A DNA stretch of 64,000 nucleotides from Bolinopsis microptera (Eukaryota > Ctenophora > Tentaculata > Lobata > Bolinopsidae). The DNA lies in assembly GCF_026151205.1 (NCBI RefSeq), contig NC_087081.1, positions 5,141,246-5,205,245 of the forward strand, written 5' to 3'. Numbering within the stretch: position 1 is the first letter of the stretch; each line of letters starts with the position of its first letter. Both the position numbers and the translations under genes were made by a program. Positions 45,673 through 57,148 of the stretch are shown piece by piece. A model generated the notes under the pieces. That model was not told the origin of the DNA. It did no database searches and saw only the letters and a program-made list of their open reading frames with translations.

Positions 45673-46142
45673 AACACTCAAGTACCTTATATAAAATATG
45701 TTATTTACACTTTGCACTAAGCCTCCAAACAAGCAGGAACAACCCATGTGTATTGTGTAAAAACAGATTATAGTGCTCTCGCGAGGTGAGGCAAATTCTG
45801 GATTTGAAAATTCAATTATGTTAGATTCAATTTTTGTGACAGCAAATAAAAAGTTGGATCATAATTACTAATTAGATAATTTGGCGAGCTGTTGCGAGTA
45901 AAACATGTTAGAAGCATGTCAAGTGAGCTCGGACATTCCATTAATTCATTAATTAAGCTTTTGCATATCATAACTATGCAATTTAAAAACCATCAGGAAA
46001 ACTCTTCGCTAGACAAATCAAATATTGGAACTGAAAAATAATTACTGGGCAGATTTGAAAAGTACGTAACGGACAGAATAGCAACCCTGCATTCTATTTA
46101 ATGTATATCATGTTTTTAAAACGACTCCAACTGCCTCTAGAA

Positions 46143-46222
46143 AGGCATTTGCAATGATTCACCGAGAATTATTTCAAATGCCTTACATACCTGGAATTAT
46201 TCGTGAATCATTGCAAATGCCT
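46143..46222. ncRNA. 80-nt miRNA-precursor-like hairpin (candidate)
   Basis: AGGCATTTGCAATGATTCAC (46143-46162) pairs perfectly with 46203-46222, and GAATTATT/AATAATTC extends the stem after a small bulge. The size and 20-bp stem fit a pre-miRNA, but a tiny palindromic transposon would look the same. No expression evidence is available. Confidence 0.3.
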
Positions 46223-46229
46223 CTCAAGT

Positions 46230-47710
46230 CTCATATCTTGAATTATAGCTTAAAATTTCACGTACAAATGTACCATTATTACTTTTATCATAAATTTGGT
46301 ATCAGAGAAAAGATGATTCGTAAAGAAAACAGGATTTCAATTTGAAATTACATTTAGAATATTCCAATGATCAAATATTATAAAAACCATCAACAGAGTA
46401 TTATAAATATCATAATTCGTGATATACGGATATAATATAAAAAACATAGAAAAACATCAAAAAAACGATTACAACTCAAGTACAGGACGTGACAAAGCCA
46501 AATTACACTGCTTTATTTTACGGTTGATAGTGCAAAAGAATTTGACACTTAGTGATATAGTATAATCAATGCTAAAGTCAGTAACTAACGAATTCAATGC
46601 AGTATGACGGGCTGGAGAGGGCTTAACTTGCTGACGAATTAGCGCAGAACAAAATTTTTCGGTAAAACATAAAACCGTTAAAAAAAAACACCGGCAACTT
46701 CTATTCGATGCCCTGATAAGAAGAAAAAACGAGGATAAAACCTACTAAAAACTTTCCAAAAATCAACTTCATAATTCACATCTGTGACGAATAACACAGC
46801 TTAATAAATTGAGCAAAAAAACATAATCTGTCAGACGCACGAATATCACGACCACACGGCTGTGTGTTACTAATACCCAACTGTCCTAACACACGGTGAG
46901 CAGACGTAGGACTATTTGATGTGTTATCCGAATTATACTTGATGATATTCAGCCGAGTCGGAGACTGGTGTGAAGAATGTCACTAAAAACGTAAGCTATC
47001 GCAGAGGAATGCCTAAAAAGAGAGCAGCAAGTAAAACATACGTGTGATATTCAAACTGGGCAGCGCATATTGTATAGTTTAGCACTTAACACCTGATCGC
47101 TTCAACTAGGTTTCTGATTTGTTTTTTGTATAAACTCCACCAGGATGATTTTATTTAAAGAATGGAACTAATTGAAAAGTTATAACGTTTTTAAAGGTCA
47201 CGTTCGCACTCCTTATATGGGTATCACGTGGTTCACACTCTGTCACACCACTCAGCCGGAAATTTGGAGACAACATCAAACCATTAACTTAGAGCTGCCG
47301 TAATTTCGTGTTTACGTAAATAATGGTTTGATATGCAGTGTGAGTGTGCTATGGAAGTTTTTTATTGATCGTCTGTCATGTACGGCATATGATAGTATGA
47401 TGTAGATTATCTTACTATATATAAAGCGAGACGATATATATGGATGGATCCGTACCATTTACTGACACCATGGCATCAACACGGCGAAGCCAGCCGCTAC
47501 AATTGTATGTACATTAAGACTAATAGTGATACTACCTCTGCTTCATAAATCTTGTGTAAATGTAAACAAAAGTATAAATAAATTATTTATTCATAAGAAA
47601 ATTACAACATCGTTTATCATTAACCACACTTATTAAATTAAATTTATGTAACAGCACGTCGTGATATCATGGATCGCTTAGGTTCCACCAGGATCTGGTA
47701 GTCCTCATAA
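46230..47710. other. non-coding; one possible promoter
   Basis: No gene is recognised. A TATATATAAAG at about 47417-47427 precedes an ATG at about 47440 that opens about 25 codons, which might be a short first exon. This is weak. Confidence 0.25.
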
Positions 47711-47712
47711 TT

Positions 47713-47810
47713 CTGCGGCCTCTACATATCGTCAGATATGTAGAGGCCGCAGACGTACGAGGTGTCGTACGTCTTAAGGTGACGTACGAGGTGTCGTACG
47801 TCACCTTAAG
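47713..47810. other. three perfect hairpins in tandem
   Basis: Stem 1 is CTGCGGCCTCTACATATC with loop GTCA (47713-47752). Stem 2 is GACGTACGA with loop GGTG (47752-47773). Stem 3 is CTTAAGGTGACGTACGA with loop GGTG (47773-47810). All stems are perfect. Stems 2 and 3 share the core GACGTACGAGGTGTCGTACGTC inverted symmetry. No coding or known RNA family is recognised. Confidence 0.8.
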
Positions 47811-48154
47811 ATCAGGTAACAGGGAGCTGACCAAGTTAACTTGGTTAGTTTTGTCATTGGGATTTTGCTCCCGAGTTGAGACCGTGATAAATAATTATGT
47901 GGCAATAATGTGTTAACATTGGCACAAATATAACATCTCAACATGGTCAAAATATTTTAATCATTAACATTATATCAAAACATTATATTGTCATCAAGGT
48001 ATGGTTCTTGAAAATAGTTGCTAGGAATATAAATTTCGTCAGTTAAATTTCGGCAGTTTAATTTGGCTAGTAAAACCAGAGATTGTAGTGAAATCAATCG
48101 GGCGAAATAAATTTATATTTGAGAGTTTCTGCTTTGCAGATGGCATACCTACTA

Positions 48155-48340
48155 ATTGTTCGAGGATTCCGTCGCCAAAATTTGAAAATTCGAATATTTT
48201 AGACCACGCCCATTCAATATTAAAACACCTATATTTTTTTCTTTGAACATGCTGAACACCTAATTGTTTTTCAAAGACGGTACATTATTAGTTATCAAGC
48301 ATTTAGTTTATCTTGTAAGAAAAATTGATTGGGTGATAAT
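48155..48340 (-). repeat. diverged repeat, inverted relative to 42650-42880
   Basis: Carries GACCACGCCCATTCAATATT and ATTAGTTATCAAGCATTTAG, the complement of the copy at 42650-42880. Confidence 0.7.
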
Positions 48341-48349
48341 TATGTGAGG

Positions 48350-48384
48350 AAGGGGGGGGGGGCACTCATTGCCCCCCCCCCCTC
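48350..48384. repeat. G12/C12 palindrome
   Basis: A G run, CACTCATTG, then a C run. This is a perfect homopolymer stem and hard to sequence, so lengths may be wrong. Confidence 0.7.
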
Positions 48385-48705
48385 TCCTTGTTTGGACTGT
48401 AAAGAGAGTTCATACTTTCATACGACAATTATGTAATGCGTGATTTCGAATATAATAGGCGGGTTTATACTTTTGCATTTCAACTGCGATAGTGAAGCAC
48501 TGATGATTCTTTCAAAGGAATTTCTAAAACAACAGTAAACTCAGTGCCAAAAATTTACGATGAAATTAAATAAACCGCCTTACGAAATTTGATTGTTTGT
48601 CCCGAGTGGGTATTTTAAGTCAAAATAAAATGAAATAATGAAGCAGTTATAAACAAAAAACAATTTCACATAAACCCTTACCCCAAGGCAAACCATAACC
48701 AAAAA

Positions 48706-48732
48706 ACCCGAAGAATCGGAGATTCTTCGGGT
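48706..48732. other. 12-bp perfect hairpin
   Basis: ACCCGAAGAATC, loop GGA, GATTCTTCGGGT. It is flanked by degenerate ACCCTAA-like units (48660-48790) that loosely resemble telomeric repeats. Confidence 0.6.
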
Positions 48733-48739
48733 CTCTAAA

Positions 48740-49680
48740 AAAACCCTATAAACCTTAACGGCTTAACCCTAACCATGATGACCCTAAACATTTTAATTTG
48801 AGTTTTACTTGAACAGTTCAATTTCAGCCCTCAATAAAATTGATTGCGGTATAGACAATGGACATAATACATAAATACAGCGACTTCATGGCGCATTATA
48901 ATGTATAACTCAATAAGGAGTGAGGCATAAATGATAAACTGCACAATTTATTTAAGAGGTAGTATAGTGATATATGAATTGCACCAAAGGGAGTGCGGAA
49001 AAACTAAAAGCCAAGCTCTCGTACTAAAAAGAGAACAGATGGAAAGAAAAGGTGGTACTGGTCAAAAAGCATTGAAAACATTCAGCCCAACCAAAAAAAT
49101 TTCAATGTTGCATCTCGACTTAACTGGTGGTCATGGTGTTTGAAGTTTCTATTTCTTCTACATCCACCTCCAGTAATGCCTTGAGGTAGTAATTAGTGCA
49201 AAATCGCGAACTGATTTGTGGGTTAAATGATAGACTTTAAAAGTTTAAAGAAGATTCGTTAATCTGTAGGGAGTATGTGGGTCGTGGGACAGGAAACCAC
49301 GCTGGAACTTCACACCAGAAAATAGAATCGAGTAAGAACTGGGGACAAAACATTTACTGCAGCAAGATCGATGAAATAGAGAAACTGTCAATTTCAAAGA
49401 ATTCGTTGAGGCATTTTTATACAATAACAGGTCAAATATTCAAAAATAAAGCTTGTAAAGTGATGAAAATATAAACAATATATTCACTAAGAAGACATGT
49501 GTCAAGACCTCAAAATAATTAGCAACTTAATTGCTCACCGCCAGGATTCCGTTGTTTGGCATTAAAGCACTGGACTAACATTTACGGTAATCAGTTTATG
49601 ACAACTGCTACTGTCCAACAATTAAGCTGTTTGTAAGTTGCGATAGGTCTGCTACATTGTCATATTAACTGTCCGTCCAT
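48740..49680. other. non-coding, no gene recognised
   Basis: Open frames at 48931-49143 and 49277-49474 have no family signal. No repeat is recognised. Confidence 0.35.
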
Positions 49681-50390
49681 ACAGTATCACAGTGCTGGCA
49701 AGCACGACCGGTGCATTTATTGTGGGTATACTATGTACCCCTTTACTATTATACCCCCTTTACTATTATACCCCTTTACTATTATACCCCCTTTGGTACA
49801 CGTTACAAGCCTCTTTCGTGCACGCGAAGCGTGCACTCCGGCACGCCGCCTCCGGCAGGAGTTTTTCAGGCATTAAGACTCATCGGAAGTCGTTCAGCAG
49901 ATTTATTTTTAGTTCAAAACATTCTAATTTGATGTCAAAGATGACAGGAATAAAAAATAGTTATGTTGAGATTTTTAAGAAATTTGCATAAAATACTTGC
50001 CAGCACTGTTATACGAAATTCGGTAAAAAACCCAAAATCGCCATATTCAGGTGCCTTAAAAACCATGTTAAAATCGAGTTAGAGATCTGAAATTTTGGCT
50101 ACCGGACAACTGAACCCAATTTGGACTTTTCCTAGACAGGGTAGCTTGGGAAAATAATTATAAACCCAATCAGACTACCTAATTAACTTTGAAACGACAA
50201 CTGAACCCAATCGTCACTAGAAATCACTAACAGTTTAACAGGTTTCCAAATACCGTTCTAGTTAAGCTGCTGCCTGGTTTCTAGTGCTATAATTTCGGAG
50301 ACAAAACAGAGACAATATTTCATTAATGTTAATTTTAATAGGTAATTGTAAATATATAATAATTATTACTTAAAATCTCACACAAAGTCA

Positions 50391-51420
50391 TCATAATATT
50401 TCAGCAGTAACATCGTGTCCAAAGCACTTAGCAATGGCAAAAAGATACTCTAAAACTGTATCAAAACTGTCAAACTTAGAACATATATCATATAACTCAA
50501 GGTTCGAGCTCGTGTTCCTCCGTCTCTTGGAGGGAGTGACTCCAACAGCGAGACGATCGATATGAAAATCGGTTGTCACCTGCTGCTCACGAATAGCCCT
50601 GAAATACTCCTGAACAGTGGGCTTGGCCCGAGTAACCCTTGACCTGAAACCACGGTGGAAACCTTCCACCATGTTACTGGTCCGGGGATATTCAGGATCC
50701 ACCATAATGGTGCAGAAGTGGTTCCAAAACTCAGTCGGATACTTGGGGGTGGATCTAGGACCAGTCAAGTTAGCCAAACCAAGATAACTACGTTCAAAGT
50801 AGTGTACCACATCCATGAGCAAAGGATAAGTACTGGCAATGTGAATGGACAGAGCCTCAAACGCATCATCAATACTGGACAATGGCACGAATGCCAGAAA
50901 TGCCACAACCCTAGAGGCTCGAGCAAATTCCTTGTCACTGCGGTATTGGACCTTGAACTTTTTGAAGATGCGCTTCTGAACACTCTGACAAAGGTGAAAG
51001 AAGCAGTTCATCAAGTTGAACTTTTCTAACACCTTCGAAAAAGCGTTCATAGCTGCCTTCTCAAAATCAATCATTACGATACCATCATCAATATTACAAA
51101 CAGCACTCTTTATAATATTCAACAAAAATATACGTCTTCTCCGTCTTGTCAGAAAGTAGAGCGAACACCAAAGGGATGCACTTCTTGTCGATGACAGCGT
51201 GGATGGAGTAACTCTGTTGGAAAATCCTAGGGCAGACATAGAACGTTCCATCGGCAATCCAGTTAGGGTTGTCTCCGAGGATTTTGAGGTTCCGAGGAGT
51301 AGAGAAGACTATCATTCTGGATTCATCGTCAGTCACACCGTCAAAGAGGACAAAGTTCTCCTCTCTCAGTGAAGTCTGACAGGTTGGTGGTAGGACGATG
51401 TAGATGACAAGGTCTCAGGT
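50391..51420 (-). pseudogene. MULE transposase, one frameshift
   Basis: The N-terminal part in one frame (about 51420 to 51130) has ILGDNPNWIADGTFYVCPRI, with the first catalytic Asp. The C-terminal part in another frame (about 51130 to 50391) has VMIDFEKAAMNAF (second Asp), FFHLCQSVQKRIFKKF, and RTSNMVEGFHRGFRSRV (catalytic Glu region). DDE residues are therefore present. The frame changes at an A5 run at 51125-51129 (T5 on the sense strand). The N-terminal FLYWCH finger is not seen. It would cut and paste the element if the shift is a sequencing error. Confidence 0.8.
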
Positions 51421-51679
51421 GCCTTTCGATCGCGAGATCTGATCTAACAAGCTTACGTGTTCACGAAGCGTGCCGAAAAGGATACGATCCACTGCATCGA
51501 GATCCGACCCAGGGCTCGAGATCTGAACCATGGCAGGCCCTCCCAAAGCATCAGGAGTCACGAGATCTGAGTCAAGTAACCTGAGCCAAGTACCCAGCGT
51601 GCTAATGGTGCGTTCCATCAGCTTTGGAAGACATGAAACAGTGGAACTATAAGATCGCCCATCAAGATCCGTATGTACA

Positions 51680-51925
51680 AGGCTAATTTTTAAAGCTAGA
51701 CGGACACGTTGTCAGAATGCCAGAGACACAGTTTCCCAATTTTTTACTGGATTAGAAACCAAACTATGGGAAGAGACTGAGAGGACGACTCCGTAAAGGC
51801 TGGATGGCCTGTATTCTCGAGGATGCGGCTGACAGGTGTCGATAACAGTTAGCTCTAAAACAGTAAAACGAGTGGAACACCGTAGAAGAGATGTGTGTGA
51901 TGCAGGCCACTCCAACGACTAGGAG
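51680..51925 (+). pseudogene. LINE-type RT tail inside MULE 1
   Basis: The plus strand encodes LDGHVVRMPETQFPNFLLD, stop, then GRLRKGWMACILEDADRC, matching the GHV.RM....P...L and GR.RK.W.DC..ED pattern of non-LTR element C-termini. It is either a nested insertion or sequence captured by the MULE. Confidence 0.55.
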
Positions 51926-52375
51926 GAGACCTTTTCAATCTTCATGTAGCATGTATGTATTAATATTTTACCGGGGTAAGCACAGGGCTCCAATGCTCTA
52001 AATTACAGTGATCATGATCTATCCTATAGTGATAATGACCACAGTCCCCTGCGAAGAAGGAGAACCTGAAAATCCGATCGTTGGGTTCAGTTGTCGTATT
52101 TCCAATTTGGGTGCAGTTGTGATATGACCTGGGTTCAGTTGTCGTTTTGGGATTTAAGCTGATTGGTCACCCAATTAAGCTGATTGGGTGCCTGTTAACT
52201 GCGTGGGAACTAGGTTCAATTGGGTTCAGTTGTCTGCCACCCGAAATTTTTCAGGGCGTCTAGACGTTGACCAAATCGACTGCAAAAAAAGTTTCAGGTT
52301 TCAGGAACATCGGGAAGTGGGTTTTCTAGAACCCCTGTTTTACGACAGATTGTCGGGACATATACATACATACAT

Positions 52376-52879
52376 ATTTGACCAAAACCCATAATCATGG
52401 GTAGAGTGGACCGCTGCCAGTGTCTCTCTTTCCAAACAAAAGGAAATGATATTAATTTGATTGACCGTTTTCAAATGCAAAATGATACCGAGAATGAAAT
52501 CGGTCGCTCGCTTTTCCCATTCATTCACGGCTTATACGAATTGCAATAGGTTTCGATAAATTACATCGATCACATGCTGTAATAATCTCTTTGGGTTGCG
52601 TTCGGGTCGATACCTAGTATTTCGGGATAAGGGTGGTATTTAGTGAATTAGCTGAAGTTTATTGAATCTTTATTGCCGAGTACAGCTGTCTTCGGGTATG
52701 GTAGTTCTTCTTAATCTATTACATTTGTAAATGAATGGGAAAAGCGAGCGACCGATTTCATTCTCGGTATCATTTTGCATTTGAAAACGGTCAATCAAAT
52801 TAATATCATTTCCTTTTGTTTGGAAAGAGAGACACTGGCAGCGGTCCACTCTACCCATGATTATGGGTTTTGGTCAAAT
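52376..52879 (+). mobile_element. 504-bp TIR element, copy 1
   Basis: Terminal inverted repeats of about 150 bp, starting ATTTGACCAAAACCCATAAT and ending in the complement. The middle is about 200 bp. Copy 2 (55933-56442) is in opposite orientation. Confidence 0.8.
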
Positions 52880-53916
52880 ATCATCGCTTTTTGATTAATG
52901 TCAGGGTACTTAATAAAGTCGAAATATAAACTGATATCTTCATTAATAAGGAGGAAGTTTCAACGATTTCGAAATTTTTCCTTTGAAAACATTTCCTTGT
53001 GTTTGGGTAAGCATATCGGTCGATCACTGACTGAATTTGCCACTTTATACTCATTCAAGTTGGCATTAAATTTATGTATAATGACATTGAACTGTCGTGG
53101 TAAAGCAGAATTTGTTCGAAATCACGAATGAGCAAAATTATCACCTTTCGCACGTGCAAACTATGAGCGGACGTTGCGTGCGCATCCAATATTGAATCGC
53201 CGTAAATTTTTGCGTGTTGGTGTTTTATATATAGTTTGATAAGCATGCAAAGTTTCAAAGTATTTCAAGAAGAACTGTAATCACAACGGCACACCAACGT
53301 TTACAGAAAATGGTAAAAACAGCAATTTTCAGTGATTTTAGCAATTTTTAATCAATTTGGGCGTGTCCCCACGTGTGCAACTTTTAGATTTTTAACTTTA
53401 AAACTAGCCTAATACACAATTTATATCTATAGGAAGCAGAACTGAGCTCCACAACACAAGGGATAGCCCAACACCAGAGAATACTAAATCGCAAAATTGA
53501 CGTTTTTATAAAATAATTCTTCAAAAAAGCACTAACTTCAATGGCAAATATCTTTATGAAGGAGCAAGGTAGGGAAACTTTCCGGTAGATTTTCAGAATG
53601 CTTGAACAATTATCTAATATGAAAATGTCCTCAGATTTTGAATAAAATTACTCCTTAATGGTGTAAAATCAGTTTGAAAAGTTGTTATTTTGTCAAAAAT
53701 CCAGTTTTAAAAACACTTAATTTGATGACGTCATCAAGTGGTGATGATGACGTTAAATTATTTTTTGATATAATTGAAACTGAAGTGTGAACAATTATCT
53801 TTAAGACCTGTGGTCGGAAATTGCTGTATCTTTTATACTTTTGAATCTCCGGACACTTAAATTCAGGCTACAATTGACTACATTTGACTGGCAAAGCGTC
53901 TATCCCTGAATATATG

Positions 53917-54372
53917 TATCACGACAATCTATCGTAAAACAGGGGTTCCAGAAAACTCATTTCCCGATACTCCTGAAACACGAAATTTTTTTTACAGTCG
54001 ATTTGGTCAACGTCTAGACGCCCTGCAAAGTTTCAGAACTCTAACTCAATTTTAACATGGTTTTTAAGGCACCTGAATATGGCAATTTTGGGTTTTTTAC
54101 CGAATTTCGTATAACATGCTGGCGCGTATTTTGCGCAAATTTCTTAAAAACCTCCACATAACTATTTCTTGTTCCTGTCATCTTTAACATTGAATTAGAA
54201 TGATTTGAACTTAAATATACCTGCTGAACTACTTTCGATGAGTCTTAATGCCCGAAAAACAATAAAGGGTTATAAAAGTAAAGGGGGTAAATAGTAAAGG
54301 GGGTAAATAGTAAAGGGGGTAAATAGTATTGTGAATATAAGAGGCACGGTCATGCTTGCCAGCATTGTGATA
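53917..54372 (+). repeat. repeat unit of the 540-bp family, copy 1
   Basis: Starts TATCACGACAATCTATCG and ends CAGCATTGTGATAG. It has three AGTAAAGGGGGTAAAT units near 54280-54330. Confidence 0.75.
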
Positions 54373-54374
54373 GA

Positions 54375-54907
54375 TATCACGACAATCTGTCGTAAAACAG
54401 GGGTTCTAGAAAACCCACTTCCCGATGTTCCTGAAACCTGAAACTTTTTTTGCAGTCGATTTGGTCAACGTCTAGACGCCTTGAAAAATTTCAGATCTCT
54501 AACTCGATTTTAACATGGTTTTTAAGGCACCTGAATATGGCGATTTTGGGTTTTTTACCGAATTTCGTATAACAGTGCTGGCGAGTATTTTATTGTTTAT
54601 GCAAATTTCTTAAAAATCTCAACTTAACTATTTTTTATTCCTGTCATCTTTGACATCAAATTAGAATGTTTTGAACTAAAAATAAATCTGCTGAACGACT
54701 TCCGATGAGTCTTAATGCCTGAAAAACTCCTGCCGGAGGCGGCGGCCTTCGGCCGCCGCCTCCGGCCGGAGTGCACGCTTCGCGTGCACGAAAGAGGCTT
54801 GTAACGTGTACCAAAGGGGGTATAATAGTAAAGGGGGTATAATAGTAAAGGGGGTACATAGTATACCCACAATAAATGCACCGGTCGTGCTTGTCAGCAC
54901 TGTGATA
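54375..54907 (+). repeat. repeat unit of the 540-bp family, copy 2
   Basis: Head to tail with copy 1. It includes a GC-rich palindrome (GGCGGCGGCC...GGCCGCCGCC, about 54737-54770) and GTGCACGCTTCGCGTGCAC. Ends share TATCAC with the start. Confidence 0.75.
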
Positions 54908-55932
54908 TATTCAGGGATAGACGCTTTGCCAGTCAATTGTAGCCTGTATTTAATTGTCCGTAGATTCAAAAGTATAAAAGATACAGCCAATTCCGACCAC
55001 AGGTCTTGAAAATAATTGTTTACACTTTAGTTTACATTGTATAAACAAATTATTTGACGTCATGAACACCCCTTGATGACGTCATCAAGTTAACCGTTTT
55101 TAAAACTTGATTTTTGACAAAGTAATAACTTTTAAAAATGATTTTACACCATTAAAAAGTAATTTTATTCAAAATCTGAGGAAATTTTCATCTTAGATAA
55201 TTGTTCAAGCATTCTGAAAATCTACCGGAAAGTTTTTCTAGCTTGCTCCTTCATAAAGATATTCGTCATTGAAGTTTGTGTTTTTTTGAAGAATTATTTT
55301 ATAAAAACGTCAATTTTGCGATTTAGTATTCTCTGGTGTTGGGCCATGCCTTGGGTTGTGGAGCTCAGTTCTGCTTCCTATAGATATAAATTGTGCATTA
55401 GGCTAGTTTTAAAGTTAAAAATCGAAAAGTTGCACACGTGGGGACACGCCCAAATTGATAAAAAATTGCTAAAATCACTGAAAATTGCTGTTTTCGTCAT
55501 TTTCTTTCAACTTTAGAGTGCCGTTGTGATAACAGTTCTTCTTGAAATACTTTGAAACTTTGCATGCTTATCAAACTATATATACAACAATTACATGCAA
55601 AATTTTACGGTGATTCAATATTGGATGCGCACGCAACGTCCGCTCAAAGTTTGCACGTGCGAAAGGTGAGAATTTTGCTCATTTGTGATTTCCAACAAAT
55701 TCTGCTTTGCCACGACAGTTTAATGTCATTATAAATGAATTTAATGCCAACTTGAATGAGTATTAAGTGGCATATTCAGTCAGTGATCGACCGCTATGCT
55801 TACCTAAACACAAGGAAATGTTTTTAAAGGAAAAATTTCGAAATTGTTGAAACTTCCTCCTTATTAATGAAGATATCAGTTTATATTTCGACTTTATAAA
55901 GTACCCTGACATTATAATCAAAAAGAGATGAT

Positions 55933-56442
55933 ATTTGACCAAAACCCATAATCATGGGTAGAGTGGACCGCTGCCAGTGTCTCTCTTTCCCAAACAAAAG
56001 GAAATGATATTAATTTGATTGACCGTTCTCAAATGCAAAATGATACCGAGAATGAAATCGGTCGCTCGCTTTTCCCATTCATTTACAATTGTAATAGATT
56101 AAGAAGAACTACCCAAAGGCAGCTGTACTCAGCAATAAAGATTCAATAAACTTCAGCTAATTCAATATGTAATAACTACCACCCTTACCCCGAAATACTA
56201 GGGATCGACCCGAACGCAACCCAAAGAGATTTTTACAGCATCTGATTGATGTACCTAATCAATCGAAACTTATCACAATTCGTAAGCCGTGAATGAATGG
56301 GAAAAGCGAGCGACCGATTTCATTCTCGGTATCATTTTGCATTTGAGAACGGTCAATCAAATTAATATCATTTCCTTTTGTTTGGGAAAGAGAGACACTG
56401 GCAGCGGTCCACTCTACCCATGATTATGGGTTTTGGTCAAAT
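55933..56442 (-). mobile_element. 510-bp TIR element, copy 2
   Basis: Inverted relative to copy 1 over its whole length, including the non-palindromic middle. Confidence 0.8.
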
Positions 56443-56629
56443 ACATAATACGTTAATCTCAGTATGGTACAGTAAATCCACCATTTACCACAAACACGTT
56501 GGGAGAAAGGAAAATAGTACGGTAAATCTGTGTGTAGGTTAAATTGTGGTTTTTATTTTTTAGTCTCAGTCGGAGCACGTGGTGTTTCTTTCCTTGTAAT
56601 CAGGCAAGCAGTTAGGTAAGGAGAATAAG

Positions 56630-57022
56630 AGTAACAAGCCTTATAAGGTGCTTGTAACAAGCCTTATAAGGTGCTTGTAACAAGCCTTATAAGGTGTTTG
56701 TAACAAGCCTTATAAGGTGTTTGTAACAAGCCTTATAAGGTGCTTGTAACAAGCCTTATAAGGTGTTTGTAACAAGCCTTATAAGGTGTTTGTAACAAGC
56801 CTTATAAGGTGATTGTAACAAGCCTTATAAGGTGATTGTAACAAGCCTTATAAGGTGTTTGTAACAAGCCTTATAAGGTGTTTGTAACAAGCCTTATAAG
56901 GTGTTTGTAACAAGCCTTATAAGGTGTTTGTAACAAGCCTTATAAGGTGTTTGTAACAAGCCTTATAAGGTGCTTGTAACAATCCTTATAAGGTGCTTGT
57001 AACAAGCCTTATAAGGTGCTTG
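56630..57022. repeat. 23-bp palindromic tandem repeat, about 17 copies
   Basis: Unit TAACAAGCCTTATAAGGTG(C/T)TTG. CCTTATAAGG is a perfect 10-bp palindrome, and ACAAGC/GCTTGT extends it, so each unit can form a hairpin. Confidence 0.95.
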
Positions 57023-57148
57023 ACATCACCACTAAAAGATCCCAGCTCCATTCCACCCAACCGGAACTATCGAAACTTGTTTTGTCACTCTTGCGGAATG
57101 GTTGGGCACGTAATTCGAAATAGCAGAAAGCGAGTTAGTGACCTAAGG

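Larger units (their letters stand above)
50097..52242 (-). mobile_element. MULE 1 (2,146 bp), 8-bp target duplication
   Basis: Flanked by GAAATTTT at 50089-50096 and 52243-52250. The empty site is seen in the repeat copy near 54490. Ends are GGCTACCGGACAACTGAACC and, inverted, GGGTGGCAGACAACTGAACC. The unit ACAACTGAACCCAAT recurs several times inside each end. It encodes a MULE transposase on the minus strand. Confidence 0.88.
49685..52355 (-). repeat. copy 3 of a repeat of about 540 bp, split by MULE 1
   Basis: 49685-50096 and 52243-52355 together match, inverted, the repeat units at 53917-54372 and 54375-54907. It contains CCCCTTTACTATTATA units and a GTGCACGCGAAGCGTGCAC hairpin. It is interrupted by the element at 50097-52242. 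Confidence 0.8.
52376..56442. mobile_element. 4.07-kb composite palindrome, ACAT flanks
   Basis: Arms 52376-53916 and 54908-56442 are inverted copies with scattered differences. The 1-kb centre holds two repeat units of about 500 bp. It is flanked by ACAT on both sides (52372-52375 and 56443-56446). The outermost 500 bp of each arm is itself a TIR element. No transposase is seen. The arms carry TGACGTCA near the centre on both sides. Confidence 0.75.

Noticed and set aside
48660-48790. Telomeric repeat
   Set aside because: ACCCTAA-like units are few and irregular, with no sustained array.
53055-55734. Similar small ORFs near 53055-53258 and 55552-55734
   Set aside because: They are mirror images produced by the arms of the composite palindrome, without coding support.
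56630-57022. CRISPR-like short palindromic repeats
   Set aside because: Units are head to tail without spacers.
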